Of a stretch of 64,000 nt of DNA, positions 41,902 through 50,082 are shown piece after piece. The stretch spans positions 153,367 through 217,366 of the forward strand of contig NZ_JAECMT010000006.1 of assembly GCF_016019935.1 (NCBI RefSeq), in the 5' to 3' direction. Below the pieces are notes generated by a model, which was not told where the DNA came from, ran no database searches, and saw only the letters and a list, made by a program, of their open reading frames with translations. The position numbers and the translations under genes are program-made. This DNA is from Paenibacillus sp. GSMTC-2017. GTDB lineage: Bacteria > Bacillota > Bacilli > Paenibacillales > Paenibacillaceae. The stretch's first letter is position 1. Each line of letters opens with the position of its first letter.

Positions 41902-42726
41902 ATGAAACTACGAGTAACGACCGTAATCAAATATGTCATCGCCGGAATGATGGTTCTTATCTCTATCATTCCGTTCTATGTTCTATTGTATTTAGCGATG
42001 AATACCCCATCGAGCAGTATGTTCGGAGGACTGTTCCTGATGCCTGATTTTCACTTTGGCAATTTTGTGGATGCTTGGAATGGTTCTAAGCTTGGGCGAG
42101 CGATGATTAATTCCATAGTCATTACGCTAGGAGCAGTAATTATTGTCGTTGTTGTCGCTAGCTCGACAGGGTATGCAATTGCACGATTTCGTAATTGGAG
42201 GCATGCTACAATATTCAACATTTTGCTCGCATGTCTCATGATTCCAGCCATTATTATTACGGTTCCTCTCTATACGTTGATGAAATCAATCGACGGCATT
42301 AACACCCATTGGGCGATGATTCTACTTACAGCGACAAATGCTCTACCACTGTCCGTGTTCCTTTATACGAGCTTTATTCGATCCTTACCTAAAGAGGTAG
42401 AAGAATCTGCTGTCATGGATGGTTGCACCTACTTCACAGCATTTTGGAGAGTGACGTTTCACTTTCTTCGGCCAGTAACGTCGGCTGTTGTTATATTGAC
42501 TGGACTTGGTATATGGAACAATTATGGGCAGGCGGTATTTTTCTTGCAGAGCCAAGAGATGCGAACCGTTCCTCTTGCAGTATCGATGTTTTTCCAAACG
42601 TATGGTGCGAAGTGGAACTTGATGGCGGCGACCGCTCTTATCGGTCTTGCTCCAGCAGTTCTAGCTTTTATCGTATTTCAAAGGTACTTCATTAAGGGCA
42701 TCACAGCTGGTGCATTGAAAGGGTGA
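41902..42726 (+). CDS. ABC sugar permease (MalG type)
   Basis: 274 residues from ATG 41902 with GAGAGGG about 8 nt upstream; an open frame 20 codons longer overlaps the first permease and lacks a ribosome site. Six membrane helices. EAA loop VEESAVMDGCTYFTAFWRVTFHFL, C-terminus FQRYFIKGITAGALKG with the GA-x-KG ending usual for MalG proteins. Its stop overlaps the GH66 start. Confidence 0.92.
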   Translation: MKLRVTTVIKYVIAGMMVLISIIPFYVLLYLAMNTPSSSMFGGLFLMPDFHFGNFVDAWNGSKLGRAMINSIVITLGAVIIVVVVASSTGYAIARFRNWRHATIFNILLACLMIPAIIITVPLYTLMKSIDGINTHWAMILLTATNALPLSVFLYTSFIRSLPKEVEESAVMDGCTYFTAFWRVTFHFLRPVTSAVVILTGLGIWNNYGQAVFFLQSQEMRTVPLAVSMFFQTYGAKWNLMAATALIGLAPAVLAFIVFQRYFIKGITAGALKG

Positions 42727-44456
42727 AGGAATTGAGCCTGGAGAAAACGGCATGCAGAATTAGGGATATCTATCCGTCAAAAGCGCAATTCCTTCGTGGG
42801 GAAACGGTCGCATTAACAGTCGAGCTGATCAACGAGGGGGATGAAGCGCAACTCGTTCGGGTGAAATGTGTCATTCGGGAGCTTGCGGATGTTGTAGGGA
42901 AGGTGGAGCAGCAGATACATCTTCTCCCTCATGCAACATTTTCTATCCAGCTAGAAATAGGGTCGTTCGACACGGAATGTACTGGCTATGGCGCTGATGC
43001 GGAATTATATGTCGGCGAGAATGCCGTCGATTCCGCATCGACGGCGTTTGATGTCGTCTCGAATTTTAGGAAAGCGACAAGATACGGCTTCCTTAGCGAT
43101 TTTGGTCCTGAAGAATGTAATGACGATGAAGATGTGAAATGGATGTCGAAACTTCATTTGAATCTAGTCCAATTTTACGATTGGATGTATCGGCATGACG
43201 ATCTTGTTAGCAGTGAGGAAACATACACGGATTTAATGGGGCGAGTCGTTAGTAGAAGTGTGGTGGAGGAGAAAATAAAGCTCTGCCATCACTATGGGAT
43301 GAAAGCTGTAGCTTATGGCGCGGTTTATGCCGCTAGTAAGGAGTTTGCAGATAGGCATCCAGACTGGAGACTGTATACTAGCTCGGGTGATCCGTTTGAT
43401 TTTATCGGCATATTTAACATTATGAATATTTCTGCGGATAGTCCGTGGCACCATCATATTGTAGCGGAATATCGGAAGGCGGTCACGGAGCTCGATTTCG
43501 ACGGTATTCATATGGATACGTATGGTTTTCCTAAAACGGGGTGGTCAAGGCGTAATGGAAAGCCTCGTCTGGAGCGGCTTGAGGATCAGTTTCCGGTACT
43601 AATCGAATCAACTAGGGAGGCATTAGCATCTGTTAAAGATGATAGTTGCCTTATCTTCAACAATGTAGGCAATTGGCCCGTTAATACGGTTGCGAAGGCA
43701 AGCCAAGATGCCATCTACGTAGAAGTATGGAAGCCGTATGAGCGATATCATCATTTACGAGAAATTATTGCGTGGGCAAAACATTTGAGTGAAGGTAAAC
43801 CGATTATTTTGGCTGCATACTTGAAGCCGTTTCGGGAGCTTGGCGTGAATGGTGTAGAAGGAGCAGAGCATGGTTTCCGTTTGTTGAATGCTGTCGTTAC
43901 CGCTCACGGTGCGTATCATTTGTTGCAGGGGGAACATGGAGGTGTGCTGACACAAGGTTATTATGTCGATCACTCGAATCTTCGTCCATCGTTCATCCGT
44001 ACTGTGCGAGACTATTGCGACTTTGGCGTGCGGTATGGGCATGTCACTCACGATCAATTATTAAGGGATGTGTCGATGACTCATGCAGACGGAGATAATC
44101 TGGAGTATGCGTTTATAGGATTTCCGTACAGCACGTATGGGGAAGCGGGTAAAGTATGGACCATTATTCGGGAGCGCGAAGGGTTAAAACTCATCCACTC
44201 TGTAAATTTGACTTCAGCCAGCGAAGATTACTGGAACGAGTCAAAGGAAGCGCCACAACCTGTGCTGGGCCGAGTCTTTACCATTGCAGTCGATCATGAT
44301 GTGGATTCTATTTTTCTAGCGAGTCCCGATCATAATAGTGGCAAAACGGTTGTGCTGGAATATCGAATGGAAACTAATTCTCGTGGAAATGTCGCTATTG
44401 TAGAACTGCCGCCGCTTCTTTATTGGGATTTGTTGATCGTTAAAATGAAGGTTTGA
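42723..44456 (+). CDS. Cytoplasmic GH66 dextranase/cyclodextran-opening enzyme
   Basis: 577 residues from GTG 42723, overlapping the permease stop by 4 nt. No signal peptide. Ig-like N-domain (about 10-110, FLRGETVALTVELINEGDEAQ), GH66 barrel with nucleophile D265 in GIHMDTYG and acid/base E334 in IYVEVWKP, and a C-terminal beta domain ending LPPLLYWDLLIV. It lacks the CBM35 insertion of the secreted CITase. Predicted role: hydrolysis of imported cyclic or linear isomaltooligosaccharides to small sugars in the cytoplasm. Most known GH66 enzymes are secreted, so an internal one coupled to an importer is notable. Confidence 0.88.
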   Translation: MKELSLEKTACRIRDIYPSKAQFLRGETVALTVELINEGDEAQLVRVKCVIRELADVVGKVEQQIHLLPHATFSIQLEIGSFDTECTGYGADAELYVGENAVDSASTAFDVVSNFRKATRYGFLSDFGPEECNDDEDVKWMSKLHLNLVQFYDWMYRHDDLVSSEETYTDLMGRVVSRSVVEEKIKLCHHYGMKAVAYGAVYAASKEFADRHPDWRLYTSSGDPFDFIGIFNIMNISADSPWHHHIVAEYRKAVTELDFDGIHMDTYGFPKTGWSRRNGKPRLERLEDQFPVLIESTREALASVKDDSCLIFNNVGNWPVNTVAKASQDAIYVEVWKPYERYHHLREIIAWAKHLSEGKPIILAAYLKPFRELGVNGVEGAEHGFRLLNAVVTAHGAYHLLQGEHGGVLTQGYYVDHSNLRPSFIRTVRDYCDFGVRYGHVTHDQLLRDVSMTHADGDNLEYAFIGFPYSTYGEAGKVWTIIREREGLKLIHSVNLTSASEDYWNESKEAPQPVLGRVFTIAVDHDVDSIFLASPDHNSGKTVVLEYRMETNSRGNVAIVELPPLLYWDLLIVKMKV

Positions 44457-44476
44457 GTCATCTCGTTTACCGTGAG

Positions 44477-44516
44477 AAGCCTCCAACCCCACTTTGGTAG
44501 TGGTGTTGGGGGCTTT
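44477..44516 (+). terminator. Rho-independent terminator of the importer/GH66 operon
   Basis: AAGCCTCCAACCCCAC pairs with GTGGTGTTGGGGGCTT (one G-T), then T-run. Confidence 0.9.
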
Positions 44517-44639
44517 TTCATTCTGGTATATAGCTGAACATACGAAGGATCTTATTTCTTTGAGACAGCGCCTTTGTCTTTTGTAGAAAATGGGGATTAA
44601 ATATAATTTGTGGTGAGTGTAGCTGCCGACTACAAATTC

Positions 44640-44762
44640 TAAGCGCAAATATACACTTATTTTCAAGGATTAAGAGATGTTTTTGGCTATTAAGTGCATA
44701 AATACGCTTATTCCAGGCGGCAGGTTCGATAAAAGGGAAATCTAAGTGTAAAAATGCACTTA
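44640..44762. repeat. Three 20-bp dyads at regular spacing
   Basis: Units TAAG(C/T)G.A.A.AT.C.CTTA at 44640-44659, 44691-44710 and 44743-44762. Each is near-palindromic (TAAGTGCA..TGCACTTA type). Start-to-start distances are 51 and 52 bp. They fill the otherwise empty spacer 44517-44858. Confidence 0.6.
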
Positions 44763-44858
44763 ATGCGTTAGTCGCAAGTCGATTGTGGGTTTACTCCAAA
44801 ATGATATGAAGAAATAAAGGAATGCGCCTCCTAAAACAATTGATGTCCCACCCTAACA

Positions 44859-45206
44859 TCACACTAAAAAGTACAGCATTATGACACCAACAATCATAGT
44901 AATGAGTGAAACGATATACCGTTTTGACCCTTTACGATACGTATATTCAATAAATGAATTGAACCCAAAAGCGATAACAAGTAATGATATGAAAAACCAC
45001 TTAAAAGCATTGCTTTCCGCATCGCTCAATATTGTAATGACAACAAGAGCAATGGTTGTAAGGATGACCAATATGATCTTTCCTTTTCCACGTAATTCTC
45101 GGCCCTCTTCTAACATTAAAATATCTTCATTTCGGACTATGTTTCTTTCCAAAATAAATCGTACCAGATGGCATACTAATAAAATGATTATAATTCTAGC
45201 ATCCAT
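44859..45206 (-). CDS. Small multi-pass membrane protein (DUF4181-like, tentative)
   Basis: 115 residues from ATG 45206-45204 with GGAGG 7 nt upstream; seven further codons upstream lack a site. Four hydrophobic segments (3-14, 42-60, 68-85, 97-114) and a cytoplasmic-looking loop ERNIVRNEDILMLEEGREL. The layout resembles the DUF4181 family of Bacillales membrane proteins; no function known. Divergent from an Rrf2-type regulator. Confidence 0.6.
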   Translation of the reverse strand: MDARIIIILLVCHLVRFILERNIVRNEDILMLEEGRELRGKGKIILVILTTIALVVITILSDAESNAFKWFFISLLVIAFGFNSFIEYTYRKGSKRYIVSLITMIVGVIMLYFLV

Positions 45207-45276
45207 TGTAGTTCCTCCATTCGACAAAGACTACTATCTATGTAACGCGACTTGTATGGTTAGAGTTGCGCAACTT

Positions 45277-45307
45277 GCACATTCCTTTTCAACATAATAC
45301 AATGTGC
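45277..45307. promoter_or_regulatory. Inverted repeat in the divergent spacer (operator candidate)
   Basis: GCACATT (45277-45283) mirrors AATGTGC (45301-45307), nested inside GCAAC..GTTGC. It lies between the membrane-protein gene (minus) and the Rrf2-type gene (plus). Confidence 0.35.
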
Positions 45308-45369
45308 TTCAAATGGTTGCATTGATGGCGTGTGTTATTGCCATTACAACTGCACGAAGGAGATCAAAT

Positions 45370-45804
45370 ATGAGTACAGCCAATCGTGGAATTAATATAG
45401 GTCCTCCAAGGTTCAAAATAGCCGTTCATGCCATCGTGTGGCTAGCGCAAAGCGGATGCGTATTATCAAGCGCAATGATCGCTAACCAAGTAGATTCGCA
45501 TGCAACCTTTATGCGCAGAGTGATGCAAGCTTTAGCTATGGCAGGTATTGTAGCATCCAAAGGCGGCCGAGAAGGCGGTTATATTTTGCGGAAAGCTGCG
45601 GATCAAATAACGTTGGGCCAAATCTATTGTGCGGTTAATTTAGCTACTGAACCAGAAGTCGAGGGAGGTTGTGGAGAAGCTGGCGTACAACTCGACTTAG
45701 AGCTGGAAAAAATATTGTACGAGGCTGAACGTCAGACAATCGATTATTTGCAGCAATTTACTATAGCTGATGTGATGAAACGAGTTGAGTTTTTTACGCA
45801 ATAA
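45370..45804 (+). CDS. Rrf2-family transcriptional regulator
   Basis: 144 residues from ATG 45370 with AAGGAGATC upstream; an open frame from 45304 has no site. Winged helix with FKIAVHAIVWLAQSG, VDSHATFMRRVMQALAMAGIVASKGGREGGYIL and QITLGQIYCAV, the standard Rrf2 pattern. Only two cysteines are present (YCAV and GGCGE), not the three-Cys cluster of iron-sulfur IscR/NsrR, so it is probably a non-cluster sensor such as YwnA/CymR-like. Target likely includes the divergent membrane gene or itself. Confidence 0.88.
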   Translation: MSTANRGINIGPPRFKIAVHAIVWLAQSGCVLSSAMIANQVDSHATFMRRVMQALAMAGIVASKGGREGGYILRKAADQITLGQIYCAVNLATEPEVEGGCGEAGVQLDLELEKILYEAERQTIDYLQQFTIADVMKRVEFFTQ

Positions 45805-46010
45805 CGTGATTTATTCAGTGGGGATTATTTCGCATTAATCTTTCTGCTAGCAAGTACCGGTAAAGTAGCTGGTTATCTCATACATGAGGAAGCAATCTTC
45901 TTGAAACACGTGTAGGTTGCTTTTTTGTCGTGGAGAAAAGTTTTGGCTGCTCTAGCATAGATGCAACATTAATGCCTCTCGATTTCGTTAGGGTAAGTGG
46001 AGGTGTTTTG

Positions 46011-46565
46011 ATGAAAAAGCAATTAATATTGGTTTGCGTAATGCTGATTGGTATTTGTTTCTATCCTAAAAGTACGTCTGCTTTATCATGTGCATCACCA
46101 GGAACTATTGAGGAATTGTATACCCAATATGATGGGATTGTTGAAGCTCAAGTGATTGACGTCATTCATAAAGCACAGGAAAACAAGGTAAAGCTGAAAG
46201 TACTGAGAAGCTTCAAAGCAATAGAGGAATCAAACCTCACTATATACGAAAATTCTACCTGGGGTGCAACGAATGGACCTAGTGAGAAAGGTAAAACGTA
46301 TCTGTTTTTCTTGAATAATATTGAAAAATGGTGGCAGAATCCCCTTTGTTCCCCTTCCAAGGAGGTTTCTCAAGCTTCAGAGGAACTGAAGTTTCTAACA
46401 TCGAAAGAGATACCTATAAAAGTTAAGGACGCTAGTGATAACTCCATTTATAAAAAAACGTCCAATATTTCCACTTCTACATGGGTATTCATTTCAACTA
46501 TAGTTATTTTATTAGGAATCACCTTATTTATTTGGCTTCGCAAAAGGACGAATAGGGGAAACTAG
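46011..46565 (+). CDS. Secreted membrane-tethered protein with TIMP/netrin-like domain
   Basis: 184 residues from ATG 46011 (GGAGGTG upstream). Signal peptide 1-25, then the mature N-terminus LSCASPGTIEELYTQYDGIVEAQVIDV. A Cys-rich start followed by a D.(V/I)x.(A/G).V strand resembles the OB-fold of TIMP/NTR-like bacterial proteins (CsC....a...adavf.GkV). KGKTYLFFL and LCSPS (second Cys) complete the domain. One C-terminal membrane helix (about 155-175) and a basic tail (RKRTNRGN) anchor it. Function unknown; the family call is by pattern. Confidence 0.7.
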   Translation: MKKQLILVCVMLIGICFYPKSTSALSCASPGTIEELYTQYDGIVEAQVIDVIHKAQENKVKLKVLRSFKAIEESNLTIYENSTWGATNGPSEKGKTYLFFLNNIEKWWQNPLCSPSKEVSQASEELKFLTSKEIPIKVKDASDNSIYKKTSNISTSTWVFISTIVILLGITLFIWLRKRTNRGN

Positions 46566-46600
46566 CGCAGTATTTCGGAATGTTGAAGGGAGGAATAGCA

Positions 46601-46837
46601 ATGAGTACTACGAACGGCAATTCACTAGAAAGCGACTTGCCTGAGGGCTTAAGTAAGCCAGCAATTCGAGCACTTACCGGTGCAGGATTTGTACGTTTGG
46701 AACAATTTACGAAGCTGAGAGAAAAAGATGTTCTACGTCTTCATGGGTTCGGGCCAAAAGGGATTAGAATACTTAAAAGTGCACTTGAAGCAAGAGGACA
46801 ATCATTTTTATCGGAATTCGCCCAATCGAACGAGTGA
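46601..46837 (+). CDS. Small helix-hairpin-helix (alpha-CTD-like) protein
   Basis: 78 residues from ATG 46601 with AAGGGAGG upstream. LSKPAIRALTGAGFVRLEQFTKL, REKDVLRLHGFGPKGIRILKSALEARG is the fold of the RNA polymerase alpha C-terminal domain and HhH DNA-binding proteins. No other domain. Known relatives are small cytoplasmic proteins of unknown role; DNA contact is plausible. It lies 35 nt after the TIMP-like gene and may be co-transcribed, with a terminator behind it. Confidence 0.8.
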   Translation: MSTTNGNSLESDLPEGLSKPAIRALTGAGFVRLEQFTKLREKDVLRLHGFGPKGIRILKSALEARGQSFLSEFAQSNE

Positions 46838-46864
46838 ATAAGGCGGGCATAACGATTCTTATCC

Positions 46865-46919
46865 GAAAGAGCCAAATGGAGATCAGTGCGTTCCACTGAT
46901 TTCCATTTTGGCTCTTTCT
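46865..46919 (+). terminator. Rho-independent terminator
   Basis: GAAAGAGCCAAA pairs with TTTGGCTCTTTC, inner GGA.ATCAGTG/CACTGAT.TCC stem, followed by TCGTTTATTT. Confidence 0.85.
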
Positions 46920-47019
46920 CGTTTATTTCTGGTGATGTATAATCAGAATTCTAAGACTATTCTTAAAAGTACGGAAGTTACATCTTGGAATCATTACAGC
47001 GACGGAAAGAAGGATCTCG

Positions 47020-48246
47020 ATGATTAGACGCTTACAATCCTTTAAAAATGACTTTCATCCAATCGTCAATGTGTTACTAGTAGGCACTGTTTTTGCCCGA
47101 ATTGCTAGTTCGATGAGCTTGCCATTCCTAGCGATTTATTTGTTCAAATATACAGATATGAGCGGAGTAATGATAGGTTTTACAATCGGAATCGGATCTC
47201 TAGCAGGAATGTTTGGTGGATTTTTCGGAGGATATTTGTCTGATCGATTCGGGCGAAGAATCGTTATGCAGGCAGCCATCTATTTATGGGCTATTGTATT
47301 TATCGGGTTTGCGTTCGCAGAAGTTCCCATTATCTTTGCACTGCTTAATGCTTTAAATGGTTTATGTCGTTCTTTCTATGAACCTGTCTCTCAAGCATTG
47401 ATGGCTGATTTAACGAAAAAGGAAAAACGTTATGCAGTCTACTCTCTAAGATATATGGCAATTAATATCGGGGTAGCGGTGGGCCCATTGCTTGGTACTA
47501 TAATTGCAGGGATGAATGGTCGTTTACCGTGGATTATTACAGGTTGTATCTATCTGGCTTATGGTATCGTGCTTCATTTCCTCCTTAATAAGTATGGCAT
47601 TCGCAGTATAGAAGGAGAAAAGAAAAATCCGGTCTCCATTGCAGAGTCTTGGGGCGTTATCCGCAAAGATGCAGCTTTCCGCTTTTTTATAATCGGAGGT
47701 ATCGTCAGTGCAATTGGTTACGCTCAGATGACTTCTACTTTATCGCAGTTCATTGGGCAAAATTATGAGCAAGGCGTCACTTTATTCGCTTGGATGATGA
47801 GTATAAATGCGATTGTTGTTGTTGCACTCCAGATCCCATTTTCGAAATGGGCAGAGAAACGTTCTCCACTTACAGCGATTGTAGTAGGGAGCATCTGTTA
47901 TGCGATAGGAAACTTAGGTTATGCATTTAGTAATAGCTGGTGGATCTTAATTGTATCTATGATTGTCTTCACGTTGGGTGAGATTTTGACCTTCCCAGCA
48001 GGCGCAGTCATGCTTGATCGATTGGCACCTGAAGAGATGCGAGGTACTTACTTTGGAGCACAGACCTTTACGAATTTAGGTTTTTTCCTCGGGCCATGGC
48101 TCGGTGGTTTCTTGCTTCAAGGATATGGTGGACAAACCTTGTTCATCGTAATAGCGATTATTTCTCTTGTATCTGTATGGTTCTATCGTTTAGGTGAAAT
48201 GAAGGCACCACTTGCAAAACAAAAGTCAACGGGAATAAGTGCTTAA
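47020..48246 (+). CDS. MFS drug/solute exporter
   Basis: 408 residues with 12 predicted membrane helices. Motif A-like GGYLSDRFGRRIVMQ between helices 2 and 3, and MAINIGVAVGPLLG (motif C-like, GP in helix 5), indicate the DHA1-type drug efflux group. AGAAGGA upstream of the ATG. Substrate unknown; monocistronic. Confidence 0.88.
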   Translation: MIRRLQSFKNDFHPIVNVLLVGTVFARIASSMSLPFLAIYLFKYTDMSGVMIGFTIGIGSLAGMFGGFFGGYLSDRFGRRIVMQAAIYLWAIVFIGFAFAEVPIIFALLNALNGLCRSFYEPVSQALMADLTKKEKRYAVYSLRYMAINIGVAVGPLLGTIIAGMNGRLPWIITGCIYLAYGIVLHFLLNKYGIRSIEGEKKNPVSIAESWGVIRKDAAFRFFIIGGIVSAIGYAQMTSTLSQFIGQNYEQGVTLFAWMMSINAIVVVALQIPFSKWAEKRSPLTAIVVGSICYAIGNLGYAFSNSWWILIVSMIVFTLGEILTFPAGAVMLDRLAPEEMRGTYFGAQTFTNLGFFLGPWLGGFLLQGYGGQTLFIVIAIISLVSVWFYRLGEMKAPLAKQKSTGISA

Positions 48247-48379
48247 CAAGATAAAACGTAATAAGTAAAGATAGATCAATGGTTTTGAACGTCCTAATAC
48301 TATTGGCATAATAAAGGTTACATTTCCAAATGATGTATGTTAGATTAAAAGCATAGGCTCTAAACATTAGCTAAATCAG

Positions 48380-48415
48380 CCTTCCAATCCGCGATTCGGA
48401 TCGGGAGGTTTTTTT
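48380..48415 (+). terminator. Rho-independent terminator
   Basis: CCTTCCAATCCG pairs with CGGATCGGGAGG (imperfect), followed by seven T. Confidence 0.8.
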
Positions 48416-48443
48416 ATTGGAACATATGGACGGGAGGTAGAAT

Positions 48444-49166
48444 ATGTCTTTTCAATTTGGTTTTTCTAGTAACCTCATCTCAATGGTGTTAACGGTAATT
48501 AGCTTGGGTATCATTCTATTTTATGTCGCTCGACATTATCGCAAGCTACTAGAGAAACCAGCCATTTGGCGAGTAGTGCTGGTTACTTTTATTGGCCTGT
48601 TTTCATTGTCGTTTACTATAACGATGTTTGGAACTGCAGTAAAGCTTTCTGTTCTCCCATTAGGTGTATGGATTGTTTACTTTCTATTGAAAAATACATC
48701 TTGGCAAACGTATCGCAAATTTGCGTGGCTCGGTTTCTGGTCTAATTTCCTCTTTCTTGGCGCAACGTTATTATCCGTATTTGTACATAATGGCATCTAC
48801 CCAAAAGATGAGGTGGCAACATATATCGCAGATGTGGAGCAAGCGACAATTTTGGAAATACATCCTTCGGCAACGTTTGCGACGTTTGACAAAGAGATAT
48901 TTAATAATGAGCTTAACGAGATTAAACCATCTGAAAATATAGCTTTTGAATGGTATCAATGGTCAAGGCAGGAAAATGAGCCATTTTACCAGAATGAACA
49001 TTTTCCTTATATGCTTATCGGGAGTAAGTCCAGTCTAGGTAGCGGGCTGAAAGCTACTATTTATATTGAGGCGGATGGCAAAGGATTGTTAATCTCAGAT
49101 GGGGACAAACAATATTATTATCGCTCTGAGCAGCCTTTAATTGAAGTGGAGGTGAAAGAGAGATGA
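48444..49166 (+). CDS. Membrane protein with C-terminal extracytoplasmic domain, unknown
   Basis: 240 residues, GGGAGGTAG upstream. Four membrane helices in the first 120 residues (8-26, 41-60, 64-80, 93-115), then a soluble part with alternating strands (ATILEIHPSATFATFDKE, SGLKATIYIEADGKGLLISDGDKQYYY). No motif is recognised. Its end overlaps the next start by 4 nt, so the two products probably act together. Confidence 0.65.
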   Translation: MSFQFGFSSNLISMVLTVISLGIILFYVARHYRKLLEKPAIWRVVLVTFIGLFSLSFTITMFGTAVKLSVLPLGVWIVYFLLKNTSWQTYRKFAWLGFWSNFLFLGATLLSVFVHNGIYPKDEVATYIADVEQATILEIHPSATFATFDKEIFNNELNEIKPSENIAFEWYQWSRQENEPFYQNEHFPYMLIGSKSSLGSGLKATIYIEADGKGLLISDGDKQYYYRSEQPLIEVEVKER

Positions 49167-49849
49167 CAAAGAAGGTTATATTGACGATCATCCTTTTGAT
49201 TGCAGCCGCTTTTCTGTTTTTCTATAATTATGACGGTAAACCGAGGGCATTTCATAATGCTACAAAAACGATGTCTATCATAAATGAGTTTCATCCAAAC
49301 ATATTTGCTTACGAAATTTTGGATGTCATCCCTCTAGATAAAAAGCATATGTACGTTCCGTTTGTCACTAAGCAGGGTCAATATAGTGCAAGTTTCTGGA
49401 AATGGGATCGATTCAAGTGGAGAGTTATCAGAGTAGATAAGGCTGGTAATCCAACACTTTGGAAGCTTAGCAAACACGACAAGGCGAAGCAAGTTCTGAT
49501 GTGGAACGTTAAACCTAATGGACCTATTCAAGAAATAGATTATTACCTCATACGTGATCGTCATGCATCTGAAAGTAACGGACATAGATTTTATACACCA
49601 CATATTCAGATGAAATTGTCAGTAAGTATGAAAGAAATGAGTTATGGCATCTTACACTATCCTGAGGAATGGAACAATGTAATTGAGTTAGAGGGTAAAA
49701 GAGACTATTCGAATCTTTATGTAGGCTGGCTGCCACATAACAAAGAGCAAGTCTATATTCCAATATACAACAGTAGTAGTTATTCAAGTAGCGATCTTGG
49801 CTTGGAGGAAATCCGAATATTAAATAAAGAGGAATTGGAACTTCCCTAA
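49163..49849 (+). CDS. Single-pass membrane-anchored protein, unknown
   Basis: 228 residues, GGAGGTGAAAG upstream, coupled to the preceding gene (4-nt overlap). One N-terminal hydrophobic segment (5-23) with positive N-side, then an extracytoplasmic domain rich in Tyr/Trp/Lys strands (YVPFVTKQGQYSASFWKWDRFKWRV, YVGWLPHNKEQVYIPIY) suggesting a beta-propeller fragment or beta-sandwich. Family not recognised. Confidence 0.65.
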   Translation: MTKKVILTIILLIAAAFLFFYNYDGKPRAFHNATKTMSIINEFHPNIFAYEILDVIPLDKKHMYVPFVTKQGQYSASFWKWDRFKWRVIRVDKAGNPTLWKLSKHDKAKQVLMWNVKPNGPIQEIDYYLIRDRHASESNGHRFYTPHIQMKLSVSMKEMSYGILHYPEEWNNVIELEGKRDYSNLYVGWLPHNKEQVYIPIYNSSSYSSSDLGLEEIRILNKEELELP

Positions 49850-50082
49850 TTAGTTGTTTGGGAGTTGGATGATGCTTGAATGGGGCGATCATTGTTTGCC
49901 GAGAGGGAGATGATGATGGCTCTTTTTTCATGGACATAAAGGGGGAAGATATGTTCAAAAAAGAGATGATGAGATGGTAGTAATATCCTTAAGCAACTGG
50001 CTTATGCTGTCTATTTGCTTGTATTTGTGTTATCCTTATACGCTATGACATTCAAATAAACGTTTTTTAAATAGGAGATACC

